A stretch of 21,973 nucleotides of DNA from a bacterium. Its GTDB lineage: Bacteria > Babelota > Babeliae > Babelales > RVW-14. The first letter of the stretch is position 1. Each line of letters starts with the position of its first letter. Position numbers and translations under genes: made by a program. Under the pieces are notes generated by a model. The model was not told the DNA's origin. It made no database searches and saw nothing but the letters and a program-made list of their open reading frames with translations. Positions 1 through 8,711 of the stretch are shown piece by piece. The stretch is from NCBI GenBank assembly GCA_023249955.1, contig JAHFBR010000002.1, positions 1 through 21,973 of the forward strand. Direction: 5' to 3'.

Positions 1-159
1 TGAAGCAACTTGAAGCACAGGAAGTACTGGTTGTTGATTTTGATTTTGCTCTTGGCCCACTTCTGGAACCATTACTGCAGCATGCACAGCCTGTGACACT
101 CCAATTATCAATGTCATTAAAAGAATGCCTCTTGCGGCGCAATGAATCTTCGTAAACAT
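1..159 (-). CDS. Secreted protein of unknown function, N-terminal part only
   Basis: The first 53 codons of a leftward gene lie here; the rest is beyond the left edge. The start ATG at 159 is preceded by a G-rich ribosome binding site (GGGGGG at 165-170 on the reverse strand, 5 bases upstream). Residues 1-27 form a Sec signal peptide: positive start (MFTKIHCAAR), a hydrophobic core (GILLMTLIIG) and a likely signal peptidase I site after VHA. The mature start is rich in Gln, Asn, Val and Pro (EQNQNQQPVLPVLQ), which looks like a linker rather than a folded domain. The gene diverges from ruvA across a 220-base gap. The function cannot be told from this fragment. An opposite-strand frame (3-155) is also open but has no visible start. 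Confidence 0.6.
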   Translation of the reverse strand, partial: MFTKIHCAARGILLMTLIIGVSQAVHAAVMVPEVGQEQNQNQQPVLPVLQVAS

Positions 160-379
160 AGTAACCCCCCATCTATACGAATTTATAATTCTGAAATCAT
201 TAAGATCTTCTCTTACGAGCTTACTTCTATTACCCTATCACTACCAAAATCAAAGCTCAAACGGATCGAGTAATTACAAATACGATAAAAACCCCGCAAA
301 GCAGCCTATTTTGAGTGTTTTTGCTACACGCAATGCCGACGAGCAGCTTATATTTACCATTTGACAAGAGGAAAAGGCC

Positions 380-985
380 ATGTTTGATCATATTTCTGGA
401 ACCATCACCGCCATTCAGGAAAAAAGCATAACACTGGCCACCGGAGGCCTTGGGTTTGCCGTCTACACGCCCCATGCGCGCAATTTTGCACTCAACACCT
501 CAGCACAGCTTTTTATCTACTTTCACTGGAATGCTGATGCTGGACCTAGCCTGTACGGCTTTCAAACTGAGCTTGATCGCAGGGTATTTTTAATGATTAT
601 TGATTGCCCTAAAATCGGCCCTGGCATTGCGCTTAACATCCTGTCACAACTGAGTTCTGCTCAGTTTTTGGAAATTGTTACCACCGGCAATCAGGCCGGC
701 CTGAGTAGCGTAAATGGTATTGGGGCAAAAAAGGCTGAACAGATCATCGTCGAACTTAAACATAAGGTCCAAAAGCTTTTGAATGCCGGGGAGCTTAAGG
801 TCGAGCAACAGCAAAGCTTTGTGCAGTGGCAACAGCTAAGCGAGGTGCTCTCGACACTCAATTACTCCAAGCAAGAGGTCGGCAAGGTCACGCAGCATCT
901 GGCCGAAAAATATACGGGGCAGAATTACCCGTTGGACCAGCTGATTCGGGCTGCGCTTGCGTATCTTTCGCAAAAGCAGGGATAG
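380..985 (+). CDS. ruvA: Holliday junction branch migration protein RuvA
   Basis: RuvA binds four-way DNA junctions as a tetramer and loads the RuvB motor, which drives branch migration in recombinational repair. The 201-residue length matches the family (about 200). Residues 1-62 are the OB-fold domain, with the family-like start MFDHISGTIT and GGLGFAVYTP. Two helix-hairpin-helix DNA-binding motifs follow: about residues 77-90 (CPKIGPGIALNIL) and 108-124 (VNGIGAKKAEQII). Residues about 145-201 form the small C-terminal domain that contacts RuvB. AGAGG at 367-371 precedes the ATG at 380. It is the first gene of a rightward cluster; the next gene starts 4 bases after its stop. No ruvB or ruvC is visible in the window. 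Confidence 0.93.
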   Translation: MFDHISGTITAIQEKSITLATGGLGFAVYTPHARNFALNTSAQLFIYFHWNADAGPSLYGFQTELDRRVFLMIIDCPKIGPGIALNILSQLSSAQFLEIVTTGNQAGLSSVNGIGAKKAEQIIVELKHKVQKLLNAGELKVEQQQSFVQWQQLSEVLSTLNYSKQEVGKVTQHLAEKYTGQNYPLDQLIRAALAYLSQKQG

Positions 986-989
986 AGCC

Positions 990-1526
990 GTGTATCGAAG
1001 GGCCTTTACCCTCCTAGAGCTCATGCTCACCATATCCCTGGTAGTCATGCTCTGCACCCTGGCCCTACCGTCATTTTTTACATCAAACCAAAGCCTGTTG
1101 CTGCAGGAGCTTGAAAAGCTAGAGGTTACCATCCGTTACTTGCAGCAGCGCGCACTAGCAACCCAACAAACCCACGAACTGGTTTTTGATACCGCTGCTA
1201 ACACCTACAGCTACACCATCAACGGCAAGACCGTCAGCCACCCCCTGCACAAAAATCTTACGTTTGGAGCTTTGCCCGGAGCTCACGGCCCGCCAGGTAA
1301 CCCAACAACACCCATCACTCAAGCGCTCACGCTACCAACATCAAAAACATCAAATAACTGCTTCTCTTGTAAGATATATTCAGACTGGAAACTATCACCT
1401 GGCGCGATCTATATCATGGACAGGCAGAAAACAACAGGGGGCGCTTTGACGTGCGCCGTCTCTGAGGTATCCTATATAAGAAGGTATCAGTACACGTCGC
1501 ATCAATGGATTCTTGTATCAGCCTAA
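990..1526 (+). CDS. Type IV prepilin-like (GspH/FimT-like) minor pseudopilin
   Basis: Short basic leader, then a prepilin N-terminal signature (MYRRAFTLLELMLTISLVV): cleavage is expected before Phe6, with Glu10 at position +5 as in type IV pilins and type II secretion pseudopilins. Residues 7-27 form the hydrophobic helix. Position -1 is Ala instead of the usual Gly, which prepilin peptidases tolerate less well. I chose GTG at 990 because AGGGA (978-982) lies 7 bases upstream; a TTG at 957 would add 11 residues and overlap ruvA. The rest (178 residues in total) is a Thr/Ser-rich globular domain with cysteines near the C-terminus (NCFSCK, LTCAV), possibly forming disulfides. GspH-like minor pseudopilins prime or cap secretion pseudopili; no other secretion or pilus gene is nearby, so the system it serves is unknown. 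Confidence 0.75.
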   Translation: MYRRAFTLLELMLTISLVVMLCTLALPSFFTSNQSLLLQELEKLEVTIRYLQQRALATQQTHELVFDTAANTYSYTINGKTVSHPLHKNLTFGALPGAHGPPGNPTTPITQALTLPTSKTSNNCFSCKIYSDWKLSPGAIYIMDRQKTTGGALTCAVSEVSYIRRYQYTSHQWILVSA

Positions 1527-1546
1527 CACTTTAGGATACGTAGGTA

Positions 1547-4381
1547 ATGTTTAAATTGATTGCGCGGATTGTGGCTGCGTTCGCAATCGGTCTTGTTTTT
1601 TGCCTCTGGATCATCCAAAATGCACCTCAGGTAAAAAACTTGGTCAGCACAAAAATCGTTTCATTTATTGAAAAAGAGTGGAGCACCAAAATCACGGTGG
1701 AGTCCATTAACATTAATTTCTTCACCTGTTCGCTCTACGTAAAAAAGGCTCAGATCATTCCTTCAAACGATAAACAGTATGCATGGGGCTTTGATCAATG
1801 CCGCGTGTATATTTCGCCGCTCAAGCTTTTATTCAAAAAAAAGGTCTCGCTCGATTTAACCTTTAACAACTTAAAGGCGTCGACACGCTACGCAAACAAT
1901 AAGGCCGATCTTGCAGAACACATTCAAGATATTTTTACACCCAAGTCGCCTAATCTGCGCATCACAGCAAAAGGCCTTGCGCTGAATAACGTTGAACTGG
2001 ATGTCACAATTCCAAACACAACAACTGATCCTGGCAAGCCCAATCACACCACCTACAGCTTGCACATTCCCGGCTCATTCACCATCAGCAAGAAAAAAAA
2101 TCCCGATCAACCACAGCAAGGCTGGAACGGCTCGTTGCTTGTTACCCATGCAACCATTGCGCGTAACAATGTCGTTTTGGGGCACCATCTTGAAAACACA
2201 ACATCGTTTTATCAAGACGCCATCACCAAGAACTGGCATTTTACCACCAAGACACAGGGAACGCTGCCACTGCTTGATGACGCAAGCCAATACACGCTTG
2301 AAGGAAGCTGGGAGCCAGCAAAAAAATGTTTAACCCTCAAAGATACTGCAAGCAACACCAATCTTAGTGGAACATTAACCGATGCCAATCAACTGTTGTT
2401 GCAAGGCCATCTTCCCGTTCCGCTCATCACACGATTGGCACAATTTGTCAGCACCGGTAACGCACAACAAACATTCCTGATGCCTGCCATAGGTGGCACC
2501 TGTGCCCTTGATGTCGCGCTGTGGAATCATAACAACCACCTAGCAACGTCAGGATCAATTTTATTTTCAGACCTTTCATGCGCCAACGTCACATTCCAAA
2601 AACTTGCACTCAAACTAGCAAGTGATGCAAACAATCATATCTTTTCTGATATCGACGTTGTGCAATCACCACAAGCACATTTGAATGGCGCTTTTTCATG
2701 GGACTGGACACGCAACGCCGGCAGTCTAACGCTGACCAACACATCAGCACTCACCATCCCTTTTGACCAATCAGCACTACCACACGCATCCTGGAAACTT
2801 GGACCCAATGATCTGCGCGTCAAAATTGCACTCAATGATCAAAGCACACTCAAAGGAACCTATCGCTGTACCATCACCAATCAAGCGACAGAAAAACGGT
2901 TTCCTTACAAAGGAGTTTTTGTTGCCTCACCCAAGGCCATCGGCTTGCAAGGCTCAACCGTTAAAGGTAATTACACGCTGCGCGCAGCACTAGCACCCAA
3001 CGTCCACATCACTCAATGGCGCTACCGCGTGGGCGATAAAGATTTTGTAAATTTGGCCGCTTCACCGCACAATCCATCAATCCTGCATGGCAGTATTCGT
3101 TGGGCATTCTTGCGATCATTTCTTGATCAGCAACTCAAGTACTTTATTTTTAACAACAAATGCGTGCTGAGTGCGACACTTGACCAATCAGACATCAATC
3201 ATCTGCACGGCACCATCAAGCTGGCTGAAGGGCGCTTTTTTATTCCCGACTTTCATAACTTAATCAACGCTATGAAGGTCAGCGTCGACATCAACGTGCC
3301 AGAGAAAAAAGTAGTGCTGAGCGATATGACGCTTGCACTGAGCAAAGGCACCATTTCATGCCCGCGTGCCACCATGACGCTAAATCAAGATCTTAGTGTT
3401 CGCATGTTGCACGTACCGCTAACCATCGATGATACATTTATTAATTGGAAGCGCGACTTTTATGGCTCAGCCTACGGCAACCTGTTGCTCAATAAAATTC
3501 CAGAATGCCCTACAACGCTTTCTGGCACACTGGTCTTAAAAAAATCACTCCTCAAAGACACTTTCTTTACCCGGGAAAACGCCGTTGCTTTCCAGGGGCC
3601 CATGAGTAGTGTAATGTCGCAAGCTTCGTTGCCCATCGGCCTTGATATCAGATTGATTACCCAAAAGCCGCTGCGAGCAAAAACGCCGTCAATTGAAGCC
3701 AATGCCGCGATGGATATCACCATCAATCACACCCCACACAAAGATTTTGCCAGCGCACCCCACATCACCGGCAACATCAACCTGCAAAGTGGATCGCTTA
3801 AATTTTTCCACAACAGATTACATATAAATTACGGCAAGATCCAGTTTGTTGCCGGTAACATGAATGATCCATTGATTGACTTGATTGCCAAAAACCGCGT
3901 CGGCAAATATCTGGTACAACTGCAGGTCACCGGCTCGCTGCAAAAACCAACCATCCTGCTTGAATCAACACCAGACTTAACTGAAGAGCAAATCATCGGG
4001 CTCTTGTTGACCGGCTCAGAACGATCAAGCCTACGCAATGATTTGCCGCTGATGCTTTTACAAAATCTAGATTCATTTATTTTTGACAGTAGAAAGAGCG
4101 CAAAAAATGCGTCCTGGTTTGATAAAATTTCTAAAACATTTAAATATGTTCAGATCACGCCAAACCTGACAGACGAGGCAAACCCGACTAAACTCAAGGG
4201 CTCAATCTCGGTCAATCTTAACGATCAGCTGCGTGCGCAGATTCAAAAAAATCTTGATCTAGAAAAGGATTTTTCTGCTCAACTTGAATATGCACTGTCT
4301 GATGATATCAATCTTAAATTTGTTCGCGATCAACGCGGCGAGCTCGGTTCTGAAATTGAGATGCGCTTAAAGCTGGGGTGA
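1547..4381 (+). CDS. tamB: TamB-like (DUF490) envelope protein
   Basis: TamB family proteins span the periplasm from an inner-membrane anchor to the outer membrane and are implicated in phospholipid transport or barrel assembly. Residues about 5-25 are a single membrane anchor (LIARIVAAFAIGLVFCLWII). The following AsmA-like start (STKIVSFIEKEW, then beta-rich repeats) leads into a long region of alternating strands. The diagnostic C-terminal TamB domain covers about residues 740-944: GSLKFFHNRLHINYGKI, then DPLIDLIAKNR, TPDLTEEQIIGLLLTG near residue 808, and a barrel-like final stretch ending EIEMRLKLG. At 944 residues it is shorter than E. coli TamB (about 1260). It starts 20 bases after the prepilin-like gene, probably in one operon. 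No TamA partner is visible. The gene symbol is by family only. Confidence 0.82.
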   Translation: MFKLIARIVAAFAIGLVFCLWIIQNAPQVKNLVSTKIVSFIEKEWSTKITVESININFFTCSLYVKKAQIIPSNDKQYAWGFDQCRVYISPLKLLFKKKVSLDLTFNNLKASTRYANNKADLAEHIQDIFTPKSPNLRITAKGLALNNVELDVTIPNTTTDPGKPNHTTYSLHIPGSFTISKKKNPDQPQQGWNGSLLVTHATIARNNVVLGHHLENTTSFYQDAITKNWHFTTKTQGTLPLLDDASQYTLEGSWEPAKKCLTLKDTASNTNLSGTLTDANQLLLQGHLPVPLITRLAQFVSTGNAQQTFLMPAIGGTCALDVALWNHNNHLATSGSILFSDLSCANVTFQKLALKLASDANNHIFSDIDVVQSPQAHLNGAFSWDWTRNAGSLTLTNTSALTIPFDQSALPHASWKLGPNDLRVKIALNDQSTLKGTYRCTITNQATEKRFPYKGVFVASPKAIGLQGSTVKGNYTLRAALAPNVHITQWRYRVGDKDFVNLAASPHNPSILHGSIRWAFLRSFLDQQLKYFIFNNKCVLSATLDQSDINHLHGTIKLAEGRFFIPDFHNLINAMKVSVDINVPEKKVVLSDMTLALSKGTISCPRATMTLNQDLSVRMLHVPLTIDDTFINWKRDFYGSAYGNLLLNKIPECPTTLSGTLVLKKSLLKDTFFTRENAVAFQGPMSSVMSQASLPIGLDIRLITQKPLRAKTPSIEANAAMDITINHTPHKDFASAPHITGNINLQSGSLKFFHNRLHINYGKIQFVAGNMNDPLIDLIAKNRVGKYLVQLQVTGSLQKPTILLESTPDLTEEQIIGLLLTGSERSSLRNDLPLMLLQNLDSFIFDSRKSAKNASWFDKISKTFKYVQITPNLTDEANPTKLKGSISVNLNDQLRAQIQKNLDLEKDFSAQLEYALSDDINLKFVRDQRGELGSEIEMRLKLG

Positions 4382-4945
4382 TCACGCAGCTTCTTTGAGT
4401 AATTTTTCGGCCTGCTCTAAATCACGCTTCTGCAAATCTTTACCTGCAATTTTTGTTGTAGTTCTAACATCGCGCGTTGTCTCGTCCGTCTTTTTTTGTG
4501 TCTCAAAAAGCGCCACTTTGTTTAAAAGCTCTTTGCGTTCAAGCTGCAACTGCTGCACACGCTCCTGCTCCTGCGCAAGCTTATTGATCAGGTCGCTCTT
4601 TTCGCTTTCAAGCGACTTCTTGGCTGACGATGATTCGTTTTTGAACACTGATACTTCCTGCTTAAGCTGGGCGGCTTCGGTCGCCTTTTCAAGTAACTTT
4701 TTTTTATAAATAGTTTTCTTTTGACTTATGGTACGCGCAGCGTTGTACAACTTATCAAGCTGATCCAACATGGCGTACACTTTTGGCTGACTTGCAGGAT
4801 ACTCTTTGCGCACGGTAATCAGGCCATCGGCAATTTTTTTGTGGTTATCCTGCATCAACGCAGAACTTTTTGCCACAAGTAGGCCAGCAACCATCGCCGG
4901 CGCAACGCACATCATACAACAAACGACCTTCATCACATGTCTCAT
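4382..4945 (-). CDS. Exported coiled-coil protein of unknown function
   Basis: 187 residues. The N-terminus is a signal peptide (MRHVMKVVCCMMCVAPAMVAGLLVA) with a possible cleavage after SSA near residue 29. Residues about 75-150 are strongly heptad-like and charged (KKKLLEKATEAAQLKQEVSVF, then KSLESEKSDLINKLAQEQE), so a long helical coiled coil is expected in the periplasm or on the cell surface. AAGGA lies 6 bases before the ATG at 4945; Met5 (4933) is a possible second start. Its TGA stop (4384-4382) abuts the TGA stop of the tamB-like gene on the other strand. It lies 110 bases downstream of the transaldolase gene on the same strand. I do not recognise the family; OmpH/Skp-like chaperones share the general layout, but no specific motif supports that. 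Confidence 0.65.
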   Translation of the reverse strand: MRHVMKVVCCMMCVAPAMVAGLLVAKSSALMQDNHKKIADGLITVRKEYPASQPKVYAMLDQLDKLYNAARTISQKKTIYKKKLLEKATEAAQLKQEVSVFKNESSSAKKSLESEKSDLINKLAQEQERVQQLQLERKELLNKVALFETQKKTDETTRDVRTTTKIAGKDLQKRDLEQAEKLLKEAA

Positions 4946-5055
4946 TCCTCATCCTTCCCTTTGCACTTTTATCACTTACCATAAAAGGCTCAGAGAAAAA
5001 TTTCAAACATATGATAAAGGAGGTGTCAGTTTTATTGCAGAATACGCTGAAGCTT

Positions 5056-5715
5056 CTAATCAAAAATCCCTTTTTTTCCTACTTTTTTCCAATCAGCATC
5101 AAACATCTCAATGCCACGCAGTGTCAGCGGATGCTTCATGGCCTGTTCAAAAACAGCAGGGGGCAGCGTTGCAATATCAACACCGGTTTGAGTAATTTTT
5201 TGCCACTGAATCAGCGTACGAATCGATGCAGCCAAAATCTGTGAACTAAAATCGTACAGATCTTTGACGGTGATTACCTCTTCAAGCAGCTCAACACCAT
5301 CAACACCAATATCATCCCAGCGGCCAACAAACGGCGAGATCATCTCGACACCAAGCTTGGCCACCATCAGCGCCTGCAAGGGGGTAAAAATCAGCGTGAC
5401 GTTAATTTTAACACCCTCGGCAACCAACGTCTTGATGACCGGCAAATATTGCTCGGCAAACGGAATTTTGACTACCACGTTTTTTGCAAATTTTGCAATC
5501 TCACGCGCTTGGGCAAGTACTGCATCCGGTTCTTTTTCAACAACCTCGATGCTCACCGGTCCCTTTACCATGTTACAGATATCCTGCAACACTTGCTTGG
5601 GATTGTCGCCCTCTTTGCTAAGATGCGAAGGATTGGTGGTGATGCCATCAATCAGACCGGTTGGTACAAAACGTTTAATCAGTTCGCGATTTGCGGTATC
5701 TAAAAAAATTTTCAT
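5056..5715 (-). CDS. tal: Transaldolase, TalC/FSA small subfamily
   Basis: A class I aldolase of the short (about 220 residue) transaldolase/fructose-6-phosphate aldolase group, moving dihydroxyacetone units between sugar phosphates in the non-oxidative pentose phosphate pathway. Visible key residues: Asp6 (MKIFLDTAN), Asn28 (GITTNPS), the Schiff-base Lys83 (VVVKIPF), NVTLIF at 105-110, and the phosphate-binding Arg132 and Ser164 (SPFVGR, AASIR). Position 129 is Phe, as in true transaldolases; fructose-6-phosphate aldolases have Tyr there, so transaldolase activity is more likely. I chose the ATG at 5715 (219 residues), 5 bases after AAGGG; a GTG at 5721 would add two residues. It lies 49 bases downstream of a small exported-protein gene and probably belongs to the leuS transcript. 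Confidence 0.88.
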   Translation of the reverse strand: MKIFLDTANRELIKRFVPTGLIDGITTNPSHLSKEGDNPKQVLQDICNMVKGPVSIEVVEKEPDAVLAQAREIAKFAKNVVVKIPFAEQYLPVIKTLVAEGVKINVTLIFTPLQALMVAKLGVEMISPFVGRWDDIGVDGVELLEEVITVKDLYDFSSQILAASIRTLIQWQKITQTGVDIATLPPAVFEQAMKHPLTLRGIEMFDADWKKVGKKGIFD

Positions 5716-5764
5716 GAACACCCTTGCTTCATTTTATTTGAAACTACCCAATCACCACGCAGCA

Positions 5765-6184
5765 TCAGGCATCCTGAGTAATCTCTTTTATTTTAAAACC
5801 CTGTTTCGCGTCGCCAGTTATCTGATACGCATGACCGGGCACCAAAATATTTTTATCAAAAACAAGATCTGGTCGTCGTTCACCAGTAAACATCACACGA
5901 AACTGTGCAACCTGGCAAAATTCGTAAGACCCCTGTGATTTCGCGCCTGGTTTAAGTATACAAAAAAAGTGAACATATCCGCCGCTAGATTCGTAAAACG
6001 ACAAAGATTGGTCGGTATTATTTTTCATGCTAAACGACTGAGCTGCTGGCTCAACTTCAGGATTTGGTACGACAATTTCTGTATCTTCTTCAGTATTGTC
6101 TGATTCAGACGATTCACCCATCATGGCGTTACCGCATGCAAATATTCCAGCAAAAAGCACGCAACCGCTCAACAGTTTTTTCAT
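5765..6184 (-). CDS. Small exported protein of unknown function
   Basis: 139 residues from the ATG at 6184, which GGAG precedes by 7 bases. The signal peptide is MKKLLSGCVLFAGIFACGNA; cleavage after GNA by signal peptidase I is plausible. The FACG sequence resembles a lipobox but has Phe at -2, so a lipoprotein is possible but not convincing. Residues about 25-50 form an acidic Ser/Glu/Pro-rich linker (SSESDNTEEDTEIVVPNPEVE). The remaining 90 residues look like a small beta domain with two cysteines (HFFCILKPG, YEFCQVAQF). The gene starts 18 bases after the leuS stop on the same strand and is probably co-transcribed with it. I do not recognise the family. Confidence 0.65.
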   Translation of the reverse strand: MKKLLSGCVLFAGIFACGNAMMGESSESDNTEEDTEIVVPNPEVEPAAQSFSMKNNTDQSLSFYESSGGYVHFFCILKPGAKSQGSYEFCQVAQFRVMFTGERRPDLVFDKNILVPGHAYQITGDAKQGFKIKEITQDA

Positions 6185-6202
6185 GTCATTCTCCAATGAT
6201 AG

Positions 6203-8644
6203 TTATTTAATCACAAAGCTTATCATACGGTCTGTGATAAAGATTACTTTAACAACCTGTTTATCTTCAAGCCATTTTGCAATGGCTGCACGTGCCATCG
6301 GCTCAACAATATCTTGTGTTGCACCTTTTGACACCATAACCGTTCCACGCAATCTGCCATTCACCTGCACCGCAATTTCAGCCTCGCTCACCTCAGCAAG
6401 CTTTGGATCAAACGCAGACCACATGCAGTGTTCCAGCGACTTGCCCAGCAATGCTTCCAGCAACTCGCTGGCAAAATGCGGCACCATGACCGAAAGTGCA
6501 ACCAAAAGTTTTTCGCACAAATCGCGATCAAGCTTTAATTTTTCGCCCTCAAGATCGTTCAGGTATTCCATGATTGCCGAAACGGCAGTATTCACTTTAA
6601 AATCAGCAATACGTTCTTGATATGCTTTTAGGAATCGGTGAAACCGCTTGACCGATTTTTCGTCAGCCTTTTGGCCTGCATCAAGCACATTCCCTGGTGC
6701 GTTTAAAAAGGTCCACAAGCGGTTCAAGAATTTGTGCACCCCTTGAATAGACGCTGTCTGCCACTCGGTATCAAGTTCTGGTGGGCCCATAAAAAGTATG
6801 TACATGCGCAACGTATCAGAACCCATCTCGCTAACAATCTCATCTGGGTTCACCACGTTGCCTTTTGATTTGGACATCTTTTCAACACGGCCCGAGACGG
6901 GTGACTTCATGCATACCATCCCCTGATTGAACAGGTGCGCAAATGGTTCATCAAACGGCAGGTGGCCCAAATCGTGCAACACTTTGACGTAAAAACGTGC
7001 GTAGAGCAGATGCAAAATTGCGTGCTCAATACCGCCAACATACAAATCAACCGGCATCCAGTATTTCATATCTTCAGGGTCAAACGCTTTATCTTTCAGG
7101 CCCGGGTTTGGGTAGCGCAAAAAGTACCAGCATGAACCGGCCCATTGCGGCATGGTGTTGGTTTCGCGCTTTGCAGGGCCTTTGCACTGCGGGCAACTGG
7201 TGTTAACCCAACTCTCTACCGCTGCAAGCGGCGACTCGCCCGTTCCGGTGGGTTGATATTTTTCAACCTCAGGCAACAAGACAGGTAACTGATTTTCTGG
7301 CACGGGAACGACGCCACACTTTTGACAGTGCACCAATGGAATTGGTTCACCCCAGTAACGCTGGCGCGAGAAGACCCAGTCGCGCAGCTTGTAAGTGATA
7401 TGAGAGTCCGCAATGTTCTGCTCGTGAAGTTTGTCGATAATTACCTTGCGATCGATTGTTCGACTCATACCATCAAATGAACCTGAGTTGACAAGAACAC
7501 CTTCACCTTCATGTGCTGCTGTCAACTTACCATGTTGATCACGTAAAACATCCATCTCTTTTGACGCTATGACTTCTTTGATCTCAATATTATGAGCAGT
7601 TGCAAATTCAAAATCTCGTTGGTCATGTGCAGGAACACCCATCACAATGCCAGAACCATAATCTTTCAAGACATAACCGGCAAGATAGAGTGGAACCTTT
7701 GTACCATTAACAGGATTGATTACATACCTACCGGTGAAAACACCATGCTTATCTTTCGCTTGTTCAAGACGATCAAGCGCTTTCATATGAGATATTTCTT
7801 TTTGATAGGCTCGCACATTTTCTTCGTGCTCAGCCATAACTATCTTATCAACCAAATCATGATCAGGAGCCATAACCATAAAAGTTATGCCATAAATTGT
7901 CTCTGGGGTTGTAGTAAAAACAGAAAATTTAATATCGTTATCTGTTTTAAAATGAAGCTGCGCTCCATAACTTTTGCCAATCCAATTTTCTTGCATCAGC
8001 TTTACTTTTTCTGACCAATCCAGTTTTTTCAGTCCGTCCAAAAGCTTTTCAGCGTAGTTGGTAATGCGCAGCACCCACTGACGAATCTTTTTTTGCTCAA
8101 CAGCAGATCCACAGCGCTCGCAGGCACCTTGCACCACCTCTTCGTTGGCAAGACCGGTCAAACACTTGGTACACCAGTTGATGGCCATGTCGGCTTCGTA
8201 CGCCAGGCCGGCATTGAACATTTGCAAAAAGATCCACTGCGTCCAGCGATAATAATCAGGGTCGGTGGTGTTGACTTCTTTTGACCAGTCGTAGATGGCA
8301 CCGATGGTGGCAAGCTGTTTTTTGAAGGTGGCAATGTTGCTTGCCGTGCCAATAGCAGGCTGAATGCCCTTTTTGATCGCATCATTTTCTGCCGGCAGAC
8401 CAAAAGCATCCCAACCCATGGGGTGCAGAACGTTGTAGCCCTGCAGCAATTTGGTGCGGGCGTAAACATCGGAGAGCACGTACCCCTTCCAGTGGCCGAC
8501 GTGGAGGCCTGAACCAGAAGGGTAAGGAAACATGTCGAGGCAATAAAACTTTTTGCCCTTACGATCATTTTTTGTTTTGAAATAAGGATTTTTTGCCCAG
8601 GCGTTACGCCATTTTTCTTCGATGGCTTTAAAATCATATGCCAT
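6203..8644 (-). CDS. leuS: Leucine--tRNA ligase
   Basis: Class I aminoacyl-tRNA synthetase that charges tRNA-Leu in the cytoplasm. 813 residues from the ATG at 8644, where AAAGGA sits 6 bases upstream (E. coli LeuRS is about 860). HVGH at residues 48-51 is the HIGH signature ([16 protein letters not shown]) and KMSKS is at 589-593. The CP1 editing domain is present: a Thr-rich segment ([10 protein letters not shown], near residue 240) and [13 protein letters not shown], with Asp341-Asp344 matching the editing aspartate region, so proofreading is expected. Cysteine pairs (CTKC/CERC and HCQKC/CPQC) suggest zinc sites. The C-terminus is the short anticodon-binding and tail region. The bases coding CP1 (about 7440-8000) are only about 38% G+C against about 50-60% on either side; see the findings. 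Confidence 0.97.
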   Translation of the reverse strand: MAYDFKAIEEKWRNAWAKNPYFKTKNDRKGKKFYCLDMFPYPSGSGLHVGHWKGYVLSDVYARTKLLQGYNVLHPMGWDAFGLPAENDAIKKGIQPAIGTASNIATFKKQLATIGAIYDWSKEVNTTDPDYYRWTQWIFLQMFNAGLAYEADMAINWCTKCLTGLANEEVVQGACERCGSAVEQKKIRQWVLRITNYAEKLLDGLKKLDWSEKVKLMQENWIGKSYGAQLHFKTDNDIKFSVFTTTPETIYGITFMVMAPDHDLVDKIVMAEHEENVRAYQKEISHMKALDRLEQAKDKHGVFTGRYVINPVNGTKVPLYLAGYVLKDYGSGIVMGVPAHDQRDFEFATAHNIEIKEVIASKEMDVLRDQHGKLTAAHEGEGVLVNSGSFDGMSRTIDRKVIIDKLHEQNIADSHITYKLRDWVFSRQRYWGEPIPLVHCQKCGVVPVPENQLPVLLPEVEKYQPTGTGESPLAAVESWVNTSCPQCKGPAKRETNTMPQWAGSCWYFLRYPNPGLKDKAFDPEDMKYWMPVDLYVGGIEHAILHLLYARFYVKVLHDLGHLPFDEPFAHLFNQGMVCMKSPVSGRVEKMSKSKGNVVNPDEIVSEMGSDTLRMYILFMGPPELDTEWQTASIQGVHKFLNRLWTFLNAPGNVLDAGQKADEKSVKRFHRFLKAYQERIADFKVNTAVSAIMEYLNDLEGEKLKLDRDLCEKLLVALSVMVPHFASELLEALLGKSLEHCMWSAFDPKLAEVSEAEIAVQVNGRLRGTVMVSKGATQDIVEPMARAAIAKWLEDKQVVKVIFITDRMISFVIK

Positions 8645-8682
8645 AATCGTTCCTTTAAAAGTACGCACCGATGTATAAAAAA

Positions 8683-8711
8683 ATATTCTTTAGAGTTTAC
8701 GCGATTGTAAA
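8683..8711 (-). promoter_or_regulatory. Candidate sigma70-type promoter for leuS
   Basis: On the reverse strand, TTTACA (8711-8706) is followed by a 17-base spacer and GAATAT (8688-8683), about 38 bases before the leuS ATG. The -35 match is good (5 of 6) and the -10 match is weak (3 of 6, but with the conserved A2 and final T). The resulting leader would be only about 30 bases, too short for a T-box. hepT, just upstream on the same strand, could also supply transcription. Confidence 0.35.

Noticed and set aside
3..155. Open rightward frame at the left edge, as a possible gene end
   Set aside because: The opposite strand has a strong ribosome binding site, an ATG and a textbook signal peptide over the same bases; the rightward frame has no recognisable protein character and could be a shadow.
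5034..5244. Rightward frame behind a perfect AAAGGAGGTG site, antisense to the transaldolase gene
   Set aside because: The opposite strand is a well supported transaldolase with all its active-site residues; the antisense frame has no family character.
5264..5938. Long rightward frame over the transaldolase gene
   Set aside because: It is Ser/Thr-rich in the way antisense frames often are, has no ribosome binding site that stands out and runs through two well supported leftward genes.
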